Assembly: GCA_965153355.1 (NCBI GenBank) | Contig: OZ231127.1 | Span: forward strand, 81,158,001-81,222,000 | Length of the DNA: 64,000 nt | DNA from: Flaccisagitta enflata | Taxonomy: Eukaryota > Chaetognatha > Sagittoidea > Aphragmophora | Direction: 5' to 3' | Shown: positions 26,612 through 43,377 of the stretch, one piece after another | Position numbering within the stretch: position 1 is the first letter of the stretch | Layout: each line of letters starts with the position of its first letter | Notes under the pieces: generated by a model | What the model saw: the letters and a program-made list of their open reading frames with translations, nothing else | Databases searched by the model: none | What the model was told of the DNA's origin: nothing | Program-made: the position numbers and the translations under genes

Positions 26612-26960
26612 GGATATTGTTTCAAAGTGGAGGAATCAAGCTGAGGCGACACCATCGCACAGTGACCCAGATGATATGGCACATCACACAGTGCACCAGA
26701 TGTAATGATATCGTTTCAAAGTGGAGGAATCAAGCTGAGGTGACACCATCGCACAGTGACCCAGATGATATGGCACATCGCACAGTGCACCAGATGTAAT
26801 GATATCGTTTCAAAGTGGAGGAAGCAAGCTGAGGTAACACCATCGCTTAGTGCACCAGATGTAATGATGTTGTTTCAAAGTGGAGGGATCAAGCTGAGGT
26901 GAGACCATTGCTTGTTGCAACAAGAGAATCCAGTCTATACATTGATAGTGACATTTGCAC
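26612..26960. repeat. ~94-bp tandem repeat
   Basis: Three to four copies marked by GTTTCAAAGTGGAGGAATCA at 26,619, 26,714, 26,807 and 26,872. Each carries CACAGTGACCCAGATGATAT or a derivative. The last copies are shortened. Confidence 0.85.
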
Positions 26961-27078
26961 ACAGTTTACCAGATAAATTGTACCACCATTGCGCAGTGAA
27001 CCGTATGAAACTGTAGGACAGGGAGTTAACAGTAGTTACGGATATTGATCAATCCAATGTGATGATTTAACATACTAC

Positions 27079-27299
27079 CTAGCTCATAAATATACGGACA
27101 CCTGAAAATGAGCATTAACTTTAGAAAGGTGCTGCGCCTAAGCAAAATAAGTTACTGACCCCAGATTGGTCGCATTTGAAAGTTGTTAAACAACTCTTTG
27201 AAATGAGCCTAATCTGGTGTCAGTAACTCAATTTGTTTAAGAGCAGCACCTCTCTAAAGTTGATGCTACTTTTCAAGTGTCCGTATATTTATGAGCTAG
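27079..27299. mobile_element. Foldback MITE CTAGCTCATAAATATACGGA
   Basis: The left arm CTAGCTCATAAATATACGGA..CACC returns inverted as AGTGTCCGTATATTTATGAG..CTAG. Internal blocks are also paired (AGGTGCTGC/GCAGCACCT, GTTACTGACCCCAGATT/AATCTGGTGTCAGTAAC). The palindrome covers nearly all 221 bp. Confidence 0.88.
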
Positions 27300-27757
27300 A
27301 TGGTAAAACTATTGTACTGTAAACCATAATACAGATGCAATGATGATAGGCACAGTTTGAAAGACACAAAGATAGGAACCATAAGAATTTTTTTATTCAC
27401 ATCAGTTCTAAATGGCAATAATGATGACTAATAAATTATGGTGCACCTTGAAAAACTGGACATATGAAGTTGAGATTTGTGCAACGTGCATGGCCTAGAT
27501 CATGAACTTGTCATCAGTGAAAGAGAGAATATGTGAAAAGTGAGGAGAAGGCAGCTAAACATGAACAAGCAAGAAAACCTCATCGCGTGCATCAATAGTC
27601 TTCAACAAAAGTGTCACAAACGAAAAAAAAAACAATAAAAGACAGATGGAATAGTTTTCGATACTGGTGGCTTTCTGATTTACAAAAAAGACATCAAAAG
27701 GACATGTGTGATGGATTGGTGGAAGAATCGAGGGAAAGACGGACAAAGTGATCCGTA

Positions 27758-28373
27758 CTACCACCTTGGAAATAAGTATACCGACACCTTCAACTTAAAA
27801 TATCTTCGCTTCTAGAGTAGCTAGAAACTTTTTTTAAAAAAAGAAAAAAAACTTTGTCAAATTATCTTCAGAATGAATGCAATCTGGTTCTTGTAGCTTT
27901 AGCCGTTTAGAAATGGCAAGCAAAAGAATGAAAACATTCATTTTCGAAAATGCAGAAAAAATCAAGCATGAAAAAGTTAGTTTTTTAATGACTGTTTCAA
28001 CTAAGGATATCTTGGCTTTTAGAAAAGCTAGACACTTTTGTAAAAAAGGCAAATTAAACTCCATCGAAAAATCTTTAAGATGAGCGCAATCTGGTCTCTG
28101 TAGCTTTAATCGTTTAGAAGTTACAAGTAAAACAATAAACCTATATCCAGAATGATTGGTTCAGCAAAATTAGTTAAAGATATGTGAAATCAAATCATCC
28201 TTTACAAAATAAAAAGCTATATAGAGTGCTTGAATTATGGAAAACTCGAATTATCAGTAAGGTAAAGACATCATATCACCCCCTTGCACTTTCAGTATGA
28301 GGTTTTGGTCAATGCCTAGTGAATTAATCAATGAATTGCCTAGGTGTCGGTATACTTTTTTCCAAGATTGTAG
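27758..28373. mobile_element. Tc1/mariner-like MITE with an internal duplication
   Basis: The ends ACCTTGGAAATAAGTATACC and GGTATACTTTTTTCCAAGAT are inverted. The bases just outside the terminal match fit TA target duplications. Inside, a ~200-bp block occurs twice in direct orientation (GCAATCTGGTTCTTGTAGCT at 27,880 and GCAATCTGGTCTCTGTAGCT at 28,087; ATATCTTCGCTTCTAGAGTA and ATATCTTGGCTTTTAGAAAA). No transposase frame remains. Confidence 0.75.
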
Positions 28374-28495
28374 AGTTGCGTATCAATAGACTAAAGAATT
28401 GCCGTTTCCAAATGTTAGTCCTTAACGAACAACTCAAGGCTTACTATTTCGTTTGTTACGAGTTTCTTAGATCTTTCTTCTTCATTTTGTTCCAG

Positions 28496-28579
28496 GTTGA
28501 TATGAATCAAGATTCTGATCGGATAATTTATTCCTCTCCGGAGAGTCGTTATCACTCCGATAAATCCACTGAATCTTGA
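28496..28579 (+). CDS. Possible terminal exon, unknown product
   Basis: A strong acceptor context (TCTTCTTCATTTTGTTCCAG) is followed by 27 open codons and a stop, reading VDMNQDSDRIIYSSPESRYH and ending in Ser/Glu. The composition (acidic, Ser/Tyr) is protein-like and unlike the repeats around it. I could not find partner exons on this strand. It may be a chance open stretch, so confidence is low. Confidence 0.22.
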   Translation, partial: VDMNQDSDRIIYSSPESRYHSDKSTES

Positions 28580-28904
28580 TGGATATTCTTGCCCCAACTT
28601 CCCCCCCCCCCCGCCTCTTACCCCCATTTTCCATCCCGTAAAGACGTTCATGTTGGTCAGAATATCACCTTCTATGTACAGAGAAATTAAAATCACGGTT
28701 TACGTTGCTCATTGTCATCTGAGGAATTAATTGTCTGTTAAGATACTCTCTGTCAATATCTAAAGAAATTGACTATCCAAAAAGATGAAAATAGACAAAA
28801 TCATGATGATTTGTTTATGTTTCTGCTTTATTGTTATTGGAGTAGTGAATATGTTGTGGATAAAACCGAATATAACTGAAACTTCTTATCCATATTTTCG
28901 CTTG

Positions 28905-29030
28905 TTGTATACACGGCAGCATTAGTCGCGGACGGGCGGGCAGGAGCGGAAAAAGTGACTTTGTTATGGACCGACCGACGGACCAGCAGACAAAGTGACT
29001 TATAGAGTCGCGTGTCCGCGACTAAAAAGA
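28905..29030 (-). mobile_element. Element A, short form (TCGCG subtype, minus)
   Basis: On plus: GTATACACGGCAGCATTAGT, CGCGGACGGGCGGGCAGGAG, few GGACC units, then ATAGAGTCGCGTGTCCGCGA. A compact copy of about 125 bp. 29,040-30,000 shows no gene or repeat I can defend. Confidence 0.85.
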
Positions 29031-30004
29031 ACTGATCTTCTTTCTGGGGAAAACTTCCCTCAGGTCGAGCTCGTTATCATTTATTCCCCCCAACCTGAAT
29101 ACATTTGCCAGATCTTTGCCTTTACACTGCCCCAACCTCATCTGCCTTTATATCGGTCAGACTATGCTCGCCTTTGTACAGTACGTTTGCCAGGGTGCCT
29201 AAAAAACAAAATTTAACTTACCCCAGCAAAAATGATTTCCATTTGCAAAAACGCTTTCAAATGAGCCATTGCGCGACTTTCAAATCAATCTGAGATAGTC
29301 GACGGGGTGACTTTGAAGTTTCCATCGAGAAGTATGACAGAGCCAAAATTTGTATACAGTTATAGTTAAGGCTAATATTTTAATTGCAATGATGATTCCT
29401 AATCCTAATGATGGTTTATGGTTGAATTGACAGAACTGCAATGGCTGAATTTAAAGAATCTTTGAATAGAAAAAAACATTTTCGCCAGGGAAAGTTTAAT
29501 TTTACCTTTTTATGGTCTGGCAAATAGATTATACAGCACATTATGATTTGGAATAAAATTGGAATACTTCAAGTCTATTCTCCGGATTAAGTCGTCTCTG
29601 CTCTCAACGTACTGTAGCTTTACATTAGTTTGACCTCTCCTGCTTTTCCAACCATTACACGTGAACTCAAGAACTGAGAGTAGCCGGAGGAACCTTATAG
29701 AGGCCTGGGCGGGTAGAATGACCAACAGGATCACACATCATTTGCACCTTGAACTCGCAGTCTAACCGGTGAGCAAGATAATCTCTTTTGTGCTGTGATC
29801 TCGTAGTCCGAGCATGATTTCATTTACAACCTAAACGTACAGTCTCGTCATTATTGACCCAGGAACTGGAAATAGCCCTCGAATGCATAAGTGTATGGCG
29901 CTGAATCTCAAAGGGCCGTTGGCAACCAGTTTCAAGTCCGACAGAGTTTAAAGCCTGACAGAGCTCTAAGTCCAACCAAGTTTTACTTATTTAGTCTTTT
30001 AAAA

Positions 30005-30140
30005 TACTATTCTTTAGTCACCAACACGCGACTCTAGAACTTGCCGTGTCTGTCTGTCGGCGGCCGGTCACATCACATTTCTGTTTTCCACTCCTGCCCA
30101 CCTGTCCGTGAGTTGGGGAAGTGAATATGGCCTTGTTTCT
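30005..30140 (+). mobile_element. Element A, degenerate copy
   Basis: AACACGCGACTCTAGAACTT, GTCTGTCTGTCGG, TTTTCCACTCCTGCCCACCT, TGAATATGGCCTTGTTT. The first palindrome is mutated. Confidence 0.7.
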
Positions 30141-30430
30141 GAAACAAGAAATGACAGCCCAAATTGATAAAAAAAGCACACTATCTCACTCATTCTCTCC
30201 CTAGTTATGCTTTTCTCGTTCTATTTTTCTTTTTCTTTTCTTCTTTTTCATTTTTGCCTTCTTTTTCCACATGGGCTTAAGTCCGACAGGGGTGTAAGTC
30301 TGACAAACATGGACGTCCCTCCCCGTACACCCATGCTTGAATGGGCGATTTTTCAAAAGCCTTTACTTGACAATTTTTTTTTTTTTAAATACTCCAAAAG
30401 TGCGAAGCTTTAATTCGAGCAGATTCGGAG

Positions 30431-30513
30431 TGCATGATATAAACCCAACCCGACCCTATCCCTAACGCTAACCTTAAAACCATCCCCAACCCTATCCCTA
30501 GCCCTGACCCCCC
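30431..30513. repeat. Degenerate CCCTAA telomere-like stretch
   Basis: CCCTATCCCTAACGCTAACC and CCAACCCTATCCCTAGCCCT followed by C9. It resembles decayed (CCCTAA)n, which would suit a TTAGGG telomere, but it is short and impure. Confidence 0.45.
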
Positions 30514-30960
30514 CCCCCTTACTCCTAAAAAAAACGTTGAAAAAGACCAAAGACGTTAAAGATTTTTTGGAGAATAGTTTCGAGGCGAATCAAGGCTTGG
30601 TAGTTGGATGAGCCAAAAAAGGATCACATCATTCATTTCTCGCACATGTACTGTCTTCAACTGTTCTTCACTTTTTAACGAAATATATTTTTCTCACAAT
30701 TCCTTTTTTATTCATTTTGTTCTTTTTCTCTCCTCCCAGTAAAGAAAAGAGACCTCATATTCTTTCTGCTTGTTACACAAACCATCACATCAATGGGATC
30801 TTTTTCCTAAGTTAGTCAATGGAGCAGTATAATACATGAGGACGTAATTCTCTGCCAGTTAGTGATCTTCCTCAATCCTCATGATATTTCGCCAGGGGGG
30901 GGGGTAGCGGTCCCCAAACCTCTCAAGTCCTTATCTTTCAAAGCGAGTCTTTATTGCTAA

Positions 30961-31720
30961 CAGCCAGCTGGGTATCCTACGATTCTAAGAAACCTAGGAT
31001 TCTGGGTTAGAAAGCTTACGTTTCTAGGTTTCCTAGCTGATTTTACAAAGGGAAAGTGAGTCTTTTCATTATAACCCAAAAAGCGCTGCTTTGATTTTTC
31101 TCCTTTCTTGGGTGATTGTCCATGATGGCACAACATCCAGATGCCATAAAAGAATAGCATCGCCACTGCGCTGTAAATAGATAAAAAATGTGAATGAAAA
31201 AATCCTACCTACGTATCTCCGGTTTCTTGGTTTTCTAGGAAAATGTTGCTTATGTTTCTTAGAATTCTAGATTTCCAAGGATTTACAACATCAACAAGAA
31301 TAGAAATTTTTTCTTCCTTGTACATATGTTGCTCCTTTCATTGGTTGATTCACTTTTTTGTTAGAAAAGATTTTCATTTTCGCTGACATTGTTAATCTTG
31401 GAAAACCTAGAATTCTAAGAAACCTATGCAAAATCTTCTTAGAAAACCTAGAAAAGTAAGAAACCTAGGTTAAAATTTTTCTTTCAATTTTTCCACCAAC
31501 TTAGAGAAGAGTGGCGACGTTATTATTTTATTGCATCAGGATGTCTTCCCGTTGTTAGTAACCACCCAAAAATTTGGAAAGATTGAAGGGGCGCTTTCTG
31601 GATTAAAATGAGAAAAACTCAATTTCCAATAGTAAAGTTGGTTAGGAAACTTAGAATCCTAAGCTTTCTAACCCAGATTCCTACGTTTCTTAGAATCGTA
31701 GGAAACTCAGCTGACAGCTG
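30961..31720. mobile_element. MITE with ~90-bp inverted ends
   Basis: The left end (CAGCCAGCTGGGTATCCTAC, GATTCTAAGAAACCTAGGAT, TCTGGGTTAGAAAGCTTACG) returns inverted at the right end (CCTAAGCTTTCTAACCCAGA, TTCTTAGAATCGTAGGAAAC, TCAGCTGACAGCTG). AAACCTAG-type motifs also recur inside near 31,220-31,270 and 31,400-31,475. No coding frame. Confidence 0.82.
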
Positions 31721-32244
31721 TGGAATCGTCATCGCAATAACCTAAAAAGAACTTTCCCTCCTCACCTTTTTACCCACCTCATTGAAAAAACGGTGAGGCA
31801 TCTTAGATGATAAGGAAAAGGAAGATGATATGTTTCAAACAGCGGCGTATGGCCTGCGTCTTTGTTCAACAAAATCAAAAGTGCATTTTTGAATCCAGTG
31901 AGTTTAACTAAAAGATCATAATCTTCTGCAGAATGATTGATTGAAATCTTAGGTACTCTTCTTTCTCTTTTTTTTCATTTTCTTCATTCTTTTCTCATTA
32001 GATTTGTGTCCGACAGCAAGTGGTGTCCAACATGCAACAACAGAGGCGTCAATTCATATCCCTGAAGCCCCTTCCTGTACGCCGCTGAACAGTTTCATCA
32101 TGATAATGGAATCATACCATTGTTACCGCGCTGGGTATGATATACGTCAACCGCGTTTCCATTTATCAAAACCTTTTCAATGCCTTCTGAGGTTTCTCCC
32201 AAGTTTTCTTTAGCGAATGAACAGGAAAAAGAAGAAAATGTGGA

Positions 32245-32434
<190 letters not shown>

Positions 32435-32704
32435 TATGTTTTTCGCTTCTTCTGAGTTCCTCATTTTCTCTGCCGAGAATCGGTGGGGTTTTTGCTTTTC
32501 AATTATCTACACGTTTCTCTATGAGGCAGTTGGTCGCGGTGAGTCGATCGGTCTGTCAGGAATTGATAGTTATTTTGGTCGCCGATTTTTATGTCGGTAT
32601 GACAACAAGGCCCACACTTAAGCATTAAGTCGACAAGCAAGCTCTGTACAAGTGACAAACCATCAAACAATTATCATTATGATTAATGAAAGTCAGTCAA
32701 TACA

Positions 32705-32751
32705 AAGTCAGTCTGTAAGTTAGTTAGTCAGTTTCTGTCTACCTGTCTGTT

Positions 32752-32782
<31 letters not shown>

Positions 32783-32876
32783 TTGACTACTATATACTTC
32801 TGTTTTTTTGTATGACCTGTCATTACTTCCGTCTCTGTATCTCTGTCTCCGTCTCTGTTTCTCTGTCTCTCCCTCG

Positions 32877-32919
<43 letters not shown>

Positions 32920-33005
32920 CATCTGTAAAATATGTACTTCTGATTGTCTGTATGACCTGTCTCTGCTTCCGTCTCTGTATCTCTGTGTCTCCGTCTCTGT
33001 TTCTT

Positions 33006-33081
<76 letters not shown>
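32705..33081. repeat. (CTGT)n, CTGTATCTCTGT repeats and (CT)n
   Basis: CTGT arrays at 32,745-32,790 and 32,878-32,920. A ~130-bp block (TATGACCTGTC..TTCCGTCTCTGTATCTCTGT) occurs twice, at 32,812 and 32,952. About 36 CT units follow at 33,010-33,081. The last array lies just inside the intron after glutamate-receptor exon 33,118-33,315. Confidence 0.92.
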
Positions 33082-33085
<4 letters not shown>

Positions 33086-33117
33086 CATTGTTCCATTGTC
33101 TTTCTCTCAAGTCTCAC

Positions 33118-33315
33118 CGTTTTCAATTTCTCCACGATTTCGTTTCCGAGTTGCCACTTGAGATGGCGTTTGCATTCCGCGGCGCCGACTGTTGACGTGG
33201 CGCCAACGGTTGTGGTGGTGGTGGCGCCTCTCGTGGCGTTGGCAAGGCGACTTCCGGTGGCATTGATGACTCGAGCCAAATGAAACAGAGAGTCATAGAT
33301 CAAAGCCGCTTCAAC
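33118..33315 (-). CDS. Kainate-type ionotropic glutamate receptor, ATD exon (fourth in window)
   Basis: A 198-nt exon (66 codons, phase 0 at both ends) encoding the end of the amino-terminal (ANF-receptor-like) domain. It opens VEAALIYDSLFHLARVI, matching the family block AALxYDAVxxxA. It closes ECKRHLKWQLGNEIVEKLKT, matching the family's C-x-RHKPWRFGxRFxxxIKE block. A Thr/Ala-rich insert lies between the two blocks. The acceptor AG (33,316-33,317) is supplied by a (CT)n microsatellite. The donor is ACG|GTGAGA at 33,117. The next family exon (GLTG motif) and the ligand-binding and channel exons were not found at lower coordinates. Confidence 0.82.
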
Positions 33316-33316
33316 C

Positions 33317-33487
<171 letters not shown>

Positions 33488-33504
33488 GAGAGATAGAGAA
33501 AGAG

Positions 33505-34080
<576 letters not shown>

Positions 34081-34442
34081 GGAGAATTTCCGGTTTTGTA
34101 TTGAATTGACCTTTTTTGTCTCATGAATAAAAGGACACAAGGAAACGAAAATATAAAAAAAAAAAAGACAACAAAAACATGCTTCTCAACATCATGTGAC
34201 CGTCTGAGAGCCTATCATAAATTGATTAAATGAGTATGTTAATGGTTAATAGTTAATGGTTTGTTAATAGTGAATAGATTACAGTGCTTGAGTAACTGTC
34301 TATCATGGAGGAATGAGTAATTCTCATTGAGGATGAATGCTATGAGTCATAGCCTATGACTGAATATACTGAAGAAGAATGATGAATGATGATTGATGAA
34401 TGATAAATGGTTGGTGGTGAATGATTAGAAATGAATTCTTAC

Positions 34443-34568
34443 TCTGAAGCTGAAATTGTCTGAGTTGAGCGGAGATTCTTGGCTGGTATGACTGGAGGCG
34501 TTGCTCGGGACAAAACTCTTTTGTTTCGCCAAATTTGTCACTTTCTTCAGCACCCAATCTGTGTACAC
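34443..34568 (-). CDS. Kainate-type ionotropic glutamate receptor, ATD exon (third in window)
   Basis: A 126-nt exon (42 codons, phase 0). It starts VYTDWVLKKVTNLAKQKSFV and ends NSDNFSFR. It corresponds to the family segment that follows the FRLxD motif (V....W...) and the variable linker before AALxYDAV. The acceptor is TTTTCTTTGCCATAG| and the donor is TTCAGA|GTAAGA. Vertebrate kainate receptors carry this segment and the preceding one in a single 174-nt exon, so an extra intron is present here. Confidence 0.72.
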
Positions 34569-34689
34569 CTATGGCAAAGAAAATATGTACTAGATAAATT
34601 CTTATGTACACACAACCACGCCCCCCACACATCTATCGACACTGTTGAGACAGATCGAATTATAAACTTACTGACTGTTCAAATGGGCA

Positions 34690-35130
34690 ACTATCAGACT
34701 GATCAAATGAGCCACTGATTAGGCACGGACTGAATGCCCAGTTGTCAGACAGACCAGGAAACAGACACTGTGCCCAGCTGACAGACAGACCAGCAAACAG
34801 ATAGACAGGCTAACAGGCTGACAAACTGATCCACAGCCCGACTAAAAGGCTTATCGAATGACCAATCATCATACTGTTCAAGTGGCCAACTGACAGACAG
34901 ATCAATTGCCCATTGCCCAAATGACAGATTGGTAAAATGTCCAATAGACAGACAGACCAAATGCCTAGCTGACCAATTGACTGTGACTAACTGACTTTGA
35001 CCAACTGACAGTGTCCAGTGATCAACTAACATATAGAACAAGTTGAACAACTGACAGTGACCACTGATCAGTGACCAACTGACATATAGACCAACTGACC
35101 AACTGACAGTGACCAGTGACCAACCGACTG
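34690..35130. repeat. Degenerate GACCAACTGACAG repeats
   Basis: Irregular units of ACCAACTGACAGTGACC, AGACAGACCA and similar, covering the intron between two receptor exons up to the donor at 35,132. Confidence 0.75.
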
Positions 35131-35132
35131 AC

Positions 35133-35228
35133 CTCTTTGACTTGTTTGGCTTCGTCATCAATAAGGCGAAAGGCGAAAACTTTGGGGAAATTTTTACGGC
35201 GATGATCCAAATCGATCGTCGTAATATC
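35133..35228 (-). CDS. Kainate-type ionotropic glutamate receptor, ATD exon (second in window)
   Basis: A 96-nt exon (32 codons, phase 0), reading DITTIDLDHRRKNFPKVFAF then RLIDDEAKQVKE. Joined to the exon at 44,503-44,556 it reproduces the family spacing TTLD-x5-D...FRxxD without gaps. The donor is GAG|GTCAGT. The acceptor CACAACACAG| is preceded on the minus strand by a compound (CT)n(CA)n microsatellite. The upstream intron is about 9.3 kb and contains the plus-strand Ig-type gene. Confidence 0.82.
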
Positions 35229-35235
35229 CTGTGTT

Positions 35236-35443
<208 letters not shown>

Positions 35444-36059
35444 TCACTAAGAGCCAGATTCAAAATTCAGCCGTCGTAAAGGTTTGTGGGGGTGGAATAG
35501 GTAGATTACATAAATAGGTATTTCAATTAGAGATTGCTAAAATCATTTAGTGTATTCACTTTACAACTGCGTAAAGATTGATTAATTGCATTTGTTCTGT
35601 TTCTTATGATGGGTCACCCGCGCCCGATAATCCAACCGCAAATTACCTAGTTTTGATATTATCAGAGAGTGACTATAGCCAGTGTTTTGCAGATTTCGTC
35701 GATTAATTAGGTCAAACATAACATGTCATATGAATTACAGTTACAAGATCAATATCAACGATGATATATCAACATTATCGGGGCAAATGTTACGATTTTG
35801 TTCGATCTGTTTTCGTGTCTCTTTTATTTATGATTATATGAACATGATGATCAGGACAAATGCACCCGGCTTCAACGGATCCGAGAGTAACGGATATCCT
35901 CTTAACAGTAATGGCGGCTCTCGCCGTGAGGAAAAAAGTTGGAAGCATTGGTCAATTATCACTAAGTTTTTGTCTTTAGTCACTGCAATTTTCTTTATAT
36001 GTTAGATCAAATCAAGAGCCATTGTATGTATTGATTTCGCTGAAAATCAGAGAAAAATA

Positions 36060-36500
36060 GGACTGAGCCAAATGAGCTAGATGAGCTGAAATTCTCAAAA
36101 TCACTCAACCAGATGACCAGCTATGCTCACTAACACGTTTTTCTGTATTTGCATGCTTACACCAAAATATTTATTTATCCCATTTTAAATCAGAACAAAA
36201 TATTGAGCTAAATGAGCTGAATGAGTTAAACTACTTATAAACACGCGCACAGATGAGCAGCTATGCTCACTGACATGCTTTCTTCGTATTTGCATGCTTA
36301 AAAATGAATCAAATCATTTCTTTATTTATTGCGTATATAGTCAGAAAAAAAAGACTGAGCTAAATGAGCTAAATGAGCTAGAATATTCAAAAACACCCTC
36401 AAAGATGAGCAGCTATGCTCATAAACATGTTTTCTTGTATTTGCATGCTCAAACAAACATAGATACACTCCTTTATTGATCGTACTTGAAATCATAAAAA
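36060..36500. repeat. Three ~145-bp tandem repeats
   Basis: Units start at about 36,060, 36,204 and 36,352. Each has GAGCTAAATGAGCTGAAT-like sequence, GATGAGCAGCTATGCTCA, CATG.TTTTCTTGTATTTGC and ATGCTTA. 36,500-36,960 holds only AT-rich sequence plus a lone mariner-like end (ATCCGTTATTGCGGGGTTCG) at about 36,825. Confidence 0.8.
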
Positions 36501-37053
36501 ATTGAAAAAAATCAAATTCGGATTTTCGCAAAAAAATCTTTAAAAAATCATAACTTGAAGAATATTTGTCCTAGAGCATTCTGCTTGGCGCCAAATAAAA
36601 GAGAATTATCAAATTTACTTCCCCAATTAATTTCGTTTGAGGGACCAATTGGTCGATGAAGGGCCCCAACTTCCTCATAAGAAAATGAAAACCCTGTTTC
36701 TTTGGAATATGTCTAAAAGTCAAAGACTGACTTCGACTTTATTCCCGATAATGGATGAGAAATTATGGTTCCTTCATATCATTTTCTATAATACCTTTAT
36801 TAGCAATTTGTAGTTCCCTTGACATCCGTTATTGCGGGGTTCGATGGTGAATGCTTTTGGACGGTGGAAATCAGCTCGTTGGCTGCATAACCACTGGACA
36901 AGACAGCTGATTCATGTCTTAACTCGGAAAAAAACTGCACAAACTGAACAGAACCAGCACAATTTTTAAATGATAAACGTTAACTCGCGGTTCGGTGTAA
37001 AAAGTTTCTCCACCCCCCCCCCCCGCCATCCACCAAAATCATTGATCAAAATC

Positions 37054-41622
<4,569 letters not shown>

Positions 41623-42571
41623 GTATTAGTTGGGTTGAGGTGCTGAGCGGGGAAGTAGCACTAGAAAAAGTGGTAACCTACGCTCTGAGGCTAGATAATG
41701 GACCTTGAGGCGAAGATTTGGTTTTGAAGCTAAGATTTGAGCTACATGGTTGGGGTATGGGGTTAGATATAGATATTTGGGCCTAAAGACTGATTTGGGC
41801 AATGAGGGTAGCATTTTGACTATGCGGAAAGTAGTCAGGTCATATGGCTAGAGCTCGGTCAATGCTGCGAAAAAATAGTTCAGCCCATGTCTAGTAGGAA
41901 ATATTCTGAAGTATATTCCCATGAGGATATCGGTATACCCGATTACAGATGAAGATTCCATTACACAGCTTTTCCAAAATTTCAGAGTACATAATGCTAT
42001 TCAATAGTTTAGGCCTCCTTATAACTTTACTCAAACGTGTGCTATCTTTCACAAAATGCCTGAATGAAATTCAGAACTAGCACACTGTGTAATCATATGC
42101 CATACAAAAGTACAACCAATCCAAGATCGAATAAATCAAGCATCCAGCTCACTGTGGAAAACCTGAATTATGGTAAGGAGGATTTACAAGCAGTGGCATG
42201 TGCAGTTTCATGTAATGCGATGAGGATTCACGACCAGATGCATATGCTACAGTTGATTTTGCAATCAAACGGATCTCATCTGCAATAATTCATGATCATT
42301 TTTGTAAAATGCTAAAATCTTAATCAAAATAAACCTGTATTAAGTTTGCTGTATTTGGTTGAATTACAATTGTTTTAGATTGTTTGGATAAATATGATAA
42401 AAACCAATAAAGACAACCTAAAATCAAATTACCTCAGTTTTGTTTTAAATCACATTATTCTTTTCTAGTCTAAAATTGTTCATTAACTAGTATAAAAGCA
42501 GTAAAGCCTATTTCAAATGATCTGAAGCTATCTGCAATGCGAGGGACTGAAAAATGTATTTCTTTCTACAG

Positions 42572-43377
42572 GAAAAAACAGCCTCGATGAAGGTTATCAA
42601 CCGGAAGACAACAAAAGCGATACTGGCGCCAGGAGAGTCATTGGCACCGACATCGCTATCGGCACCGACAACGCTATCGGCACCAGCGTCGGCAGAGCAA
42701 TAGGCACTGGCGCCGGGAAAGTTAGTGGCAACGGCAGGAAAGTCGTTAACAACACCAGTCTCACAACAAGAACCGTCAATGACCAAAAAAGAGCGGAATT
42801 CGAGGGTCACGTTAATCGAGGGTTTGAAAATGACGACGGTGCTGACGAAGGTGTTGACGAAGAAGTTGACGAGGATGTTGACATCGACGTCGTCATTGAC
42901 CCGAGGATGAGTATGGAGGAAACCCACGATTACGAATACGTCGGCCCGATGGACGGAAATCATCGGGATTACGAAGCTACCCCGTTGGACGCTACATTAG
43001 AGGGCGATATGTACACGGCACTTGGTGCAAGGTCAGGTGACGCTGCGACAAAAGACCCAACGTACACGTCCGTTGATGCTAGGTCAGATGGCGCAATGCC
43101 AGATGACGCTCAGTCAACTGACGCTACGTACACGTCCATCGTTGCAAGGTCAGGTGACGCTGTGACAAAAGACCCAACGTACACATCAGGTGGCGCTATG
43201 TTAAATGACCCTACGTACACGTCACTTGGTACCAGGTCTGATGGAGCGACGCCAGATGGCGCTATGTCAAATGACCCTACATACACGCCCCTTGGTGCTA
43301 TGTCAGTTCGTACTACATTAGAAAGCACTACCTCAGATGGCGCCAGTAGCACTGCATTAAAGGCAACAATGGCATAG
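42572..43377 (+). CDS. Probable last exon: acidic tail with repeated YTSx motifs
   Basis: It follows a good acceptor (TTTCTTTCTACAG|) and stays open for 268 codons in phase 1. It begins KNSLDEGYQPEDNKSDTG, passes a Gly/Thr/Ile repeat and an acidic block (DEGVDEEVDEDVDIDVVID), then DYEYVGPMDG. Five tandem units follow, with D-(P/A)-T-Y-T-(S/P)-(V/I/G/L) preceded by ARSxGA. It reads well as the cytoplasmic tail of the preceding membrane protein. The repeated Tyr motifs fit YxxPhi sorting or SH2-binding sites (inference). The donor joining it to exon 7 is unresolved; it could also be an independent gene from ATG 42,907. Confidence 0.55.

Noticed and set aside
28995-29734. Short ORFs at 29.0-29.3 kb (plus) and 29.5-29.7 kb (minus) as missing glutamate-receptor exons
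   Set aside because: No receptor motifs (GLTG, YTANLAAF type) and no consistent splice phases were seen.
30431-30513. Chromosome end
   Set aside because: CCCTAA-like units are too few and impure, and unique sequence continues on both sides.
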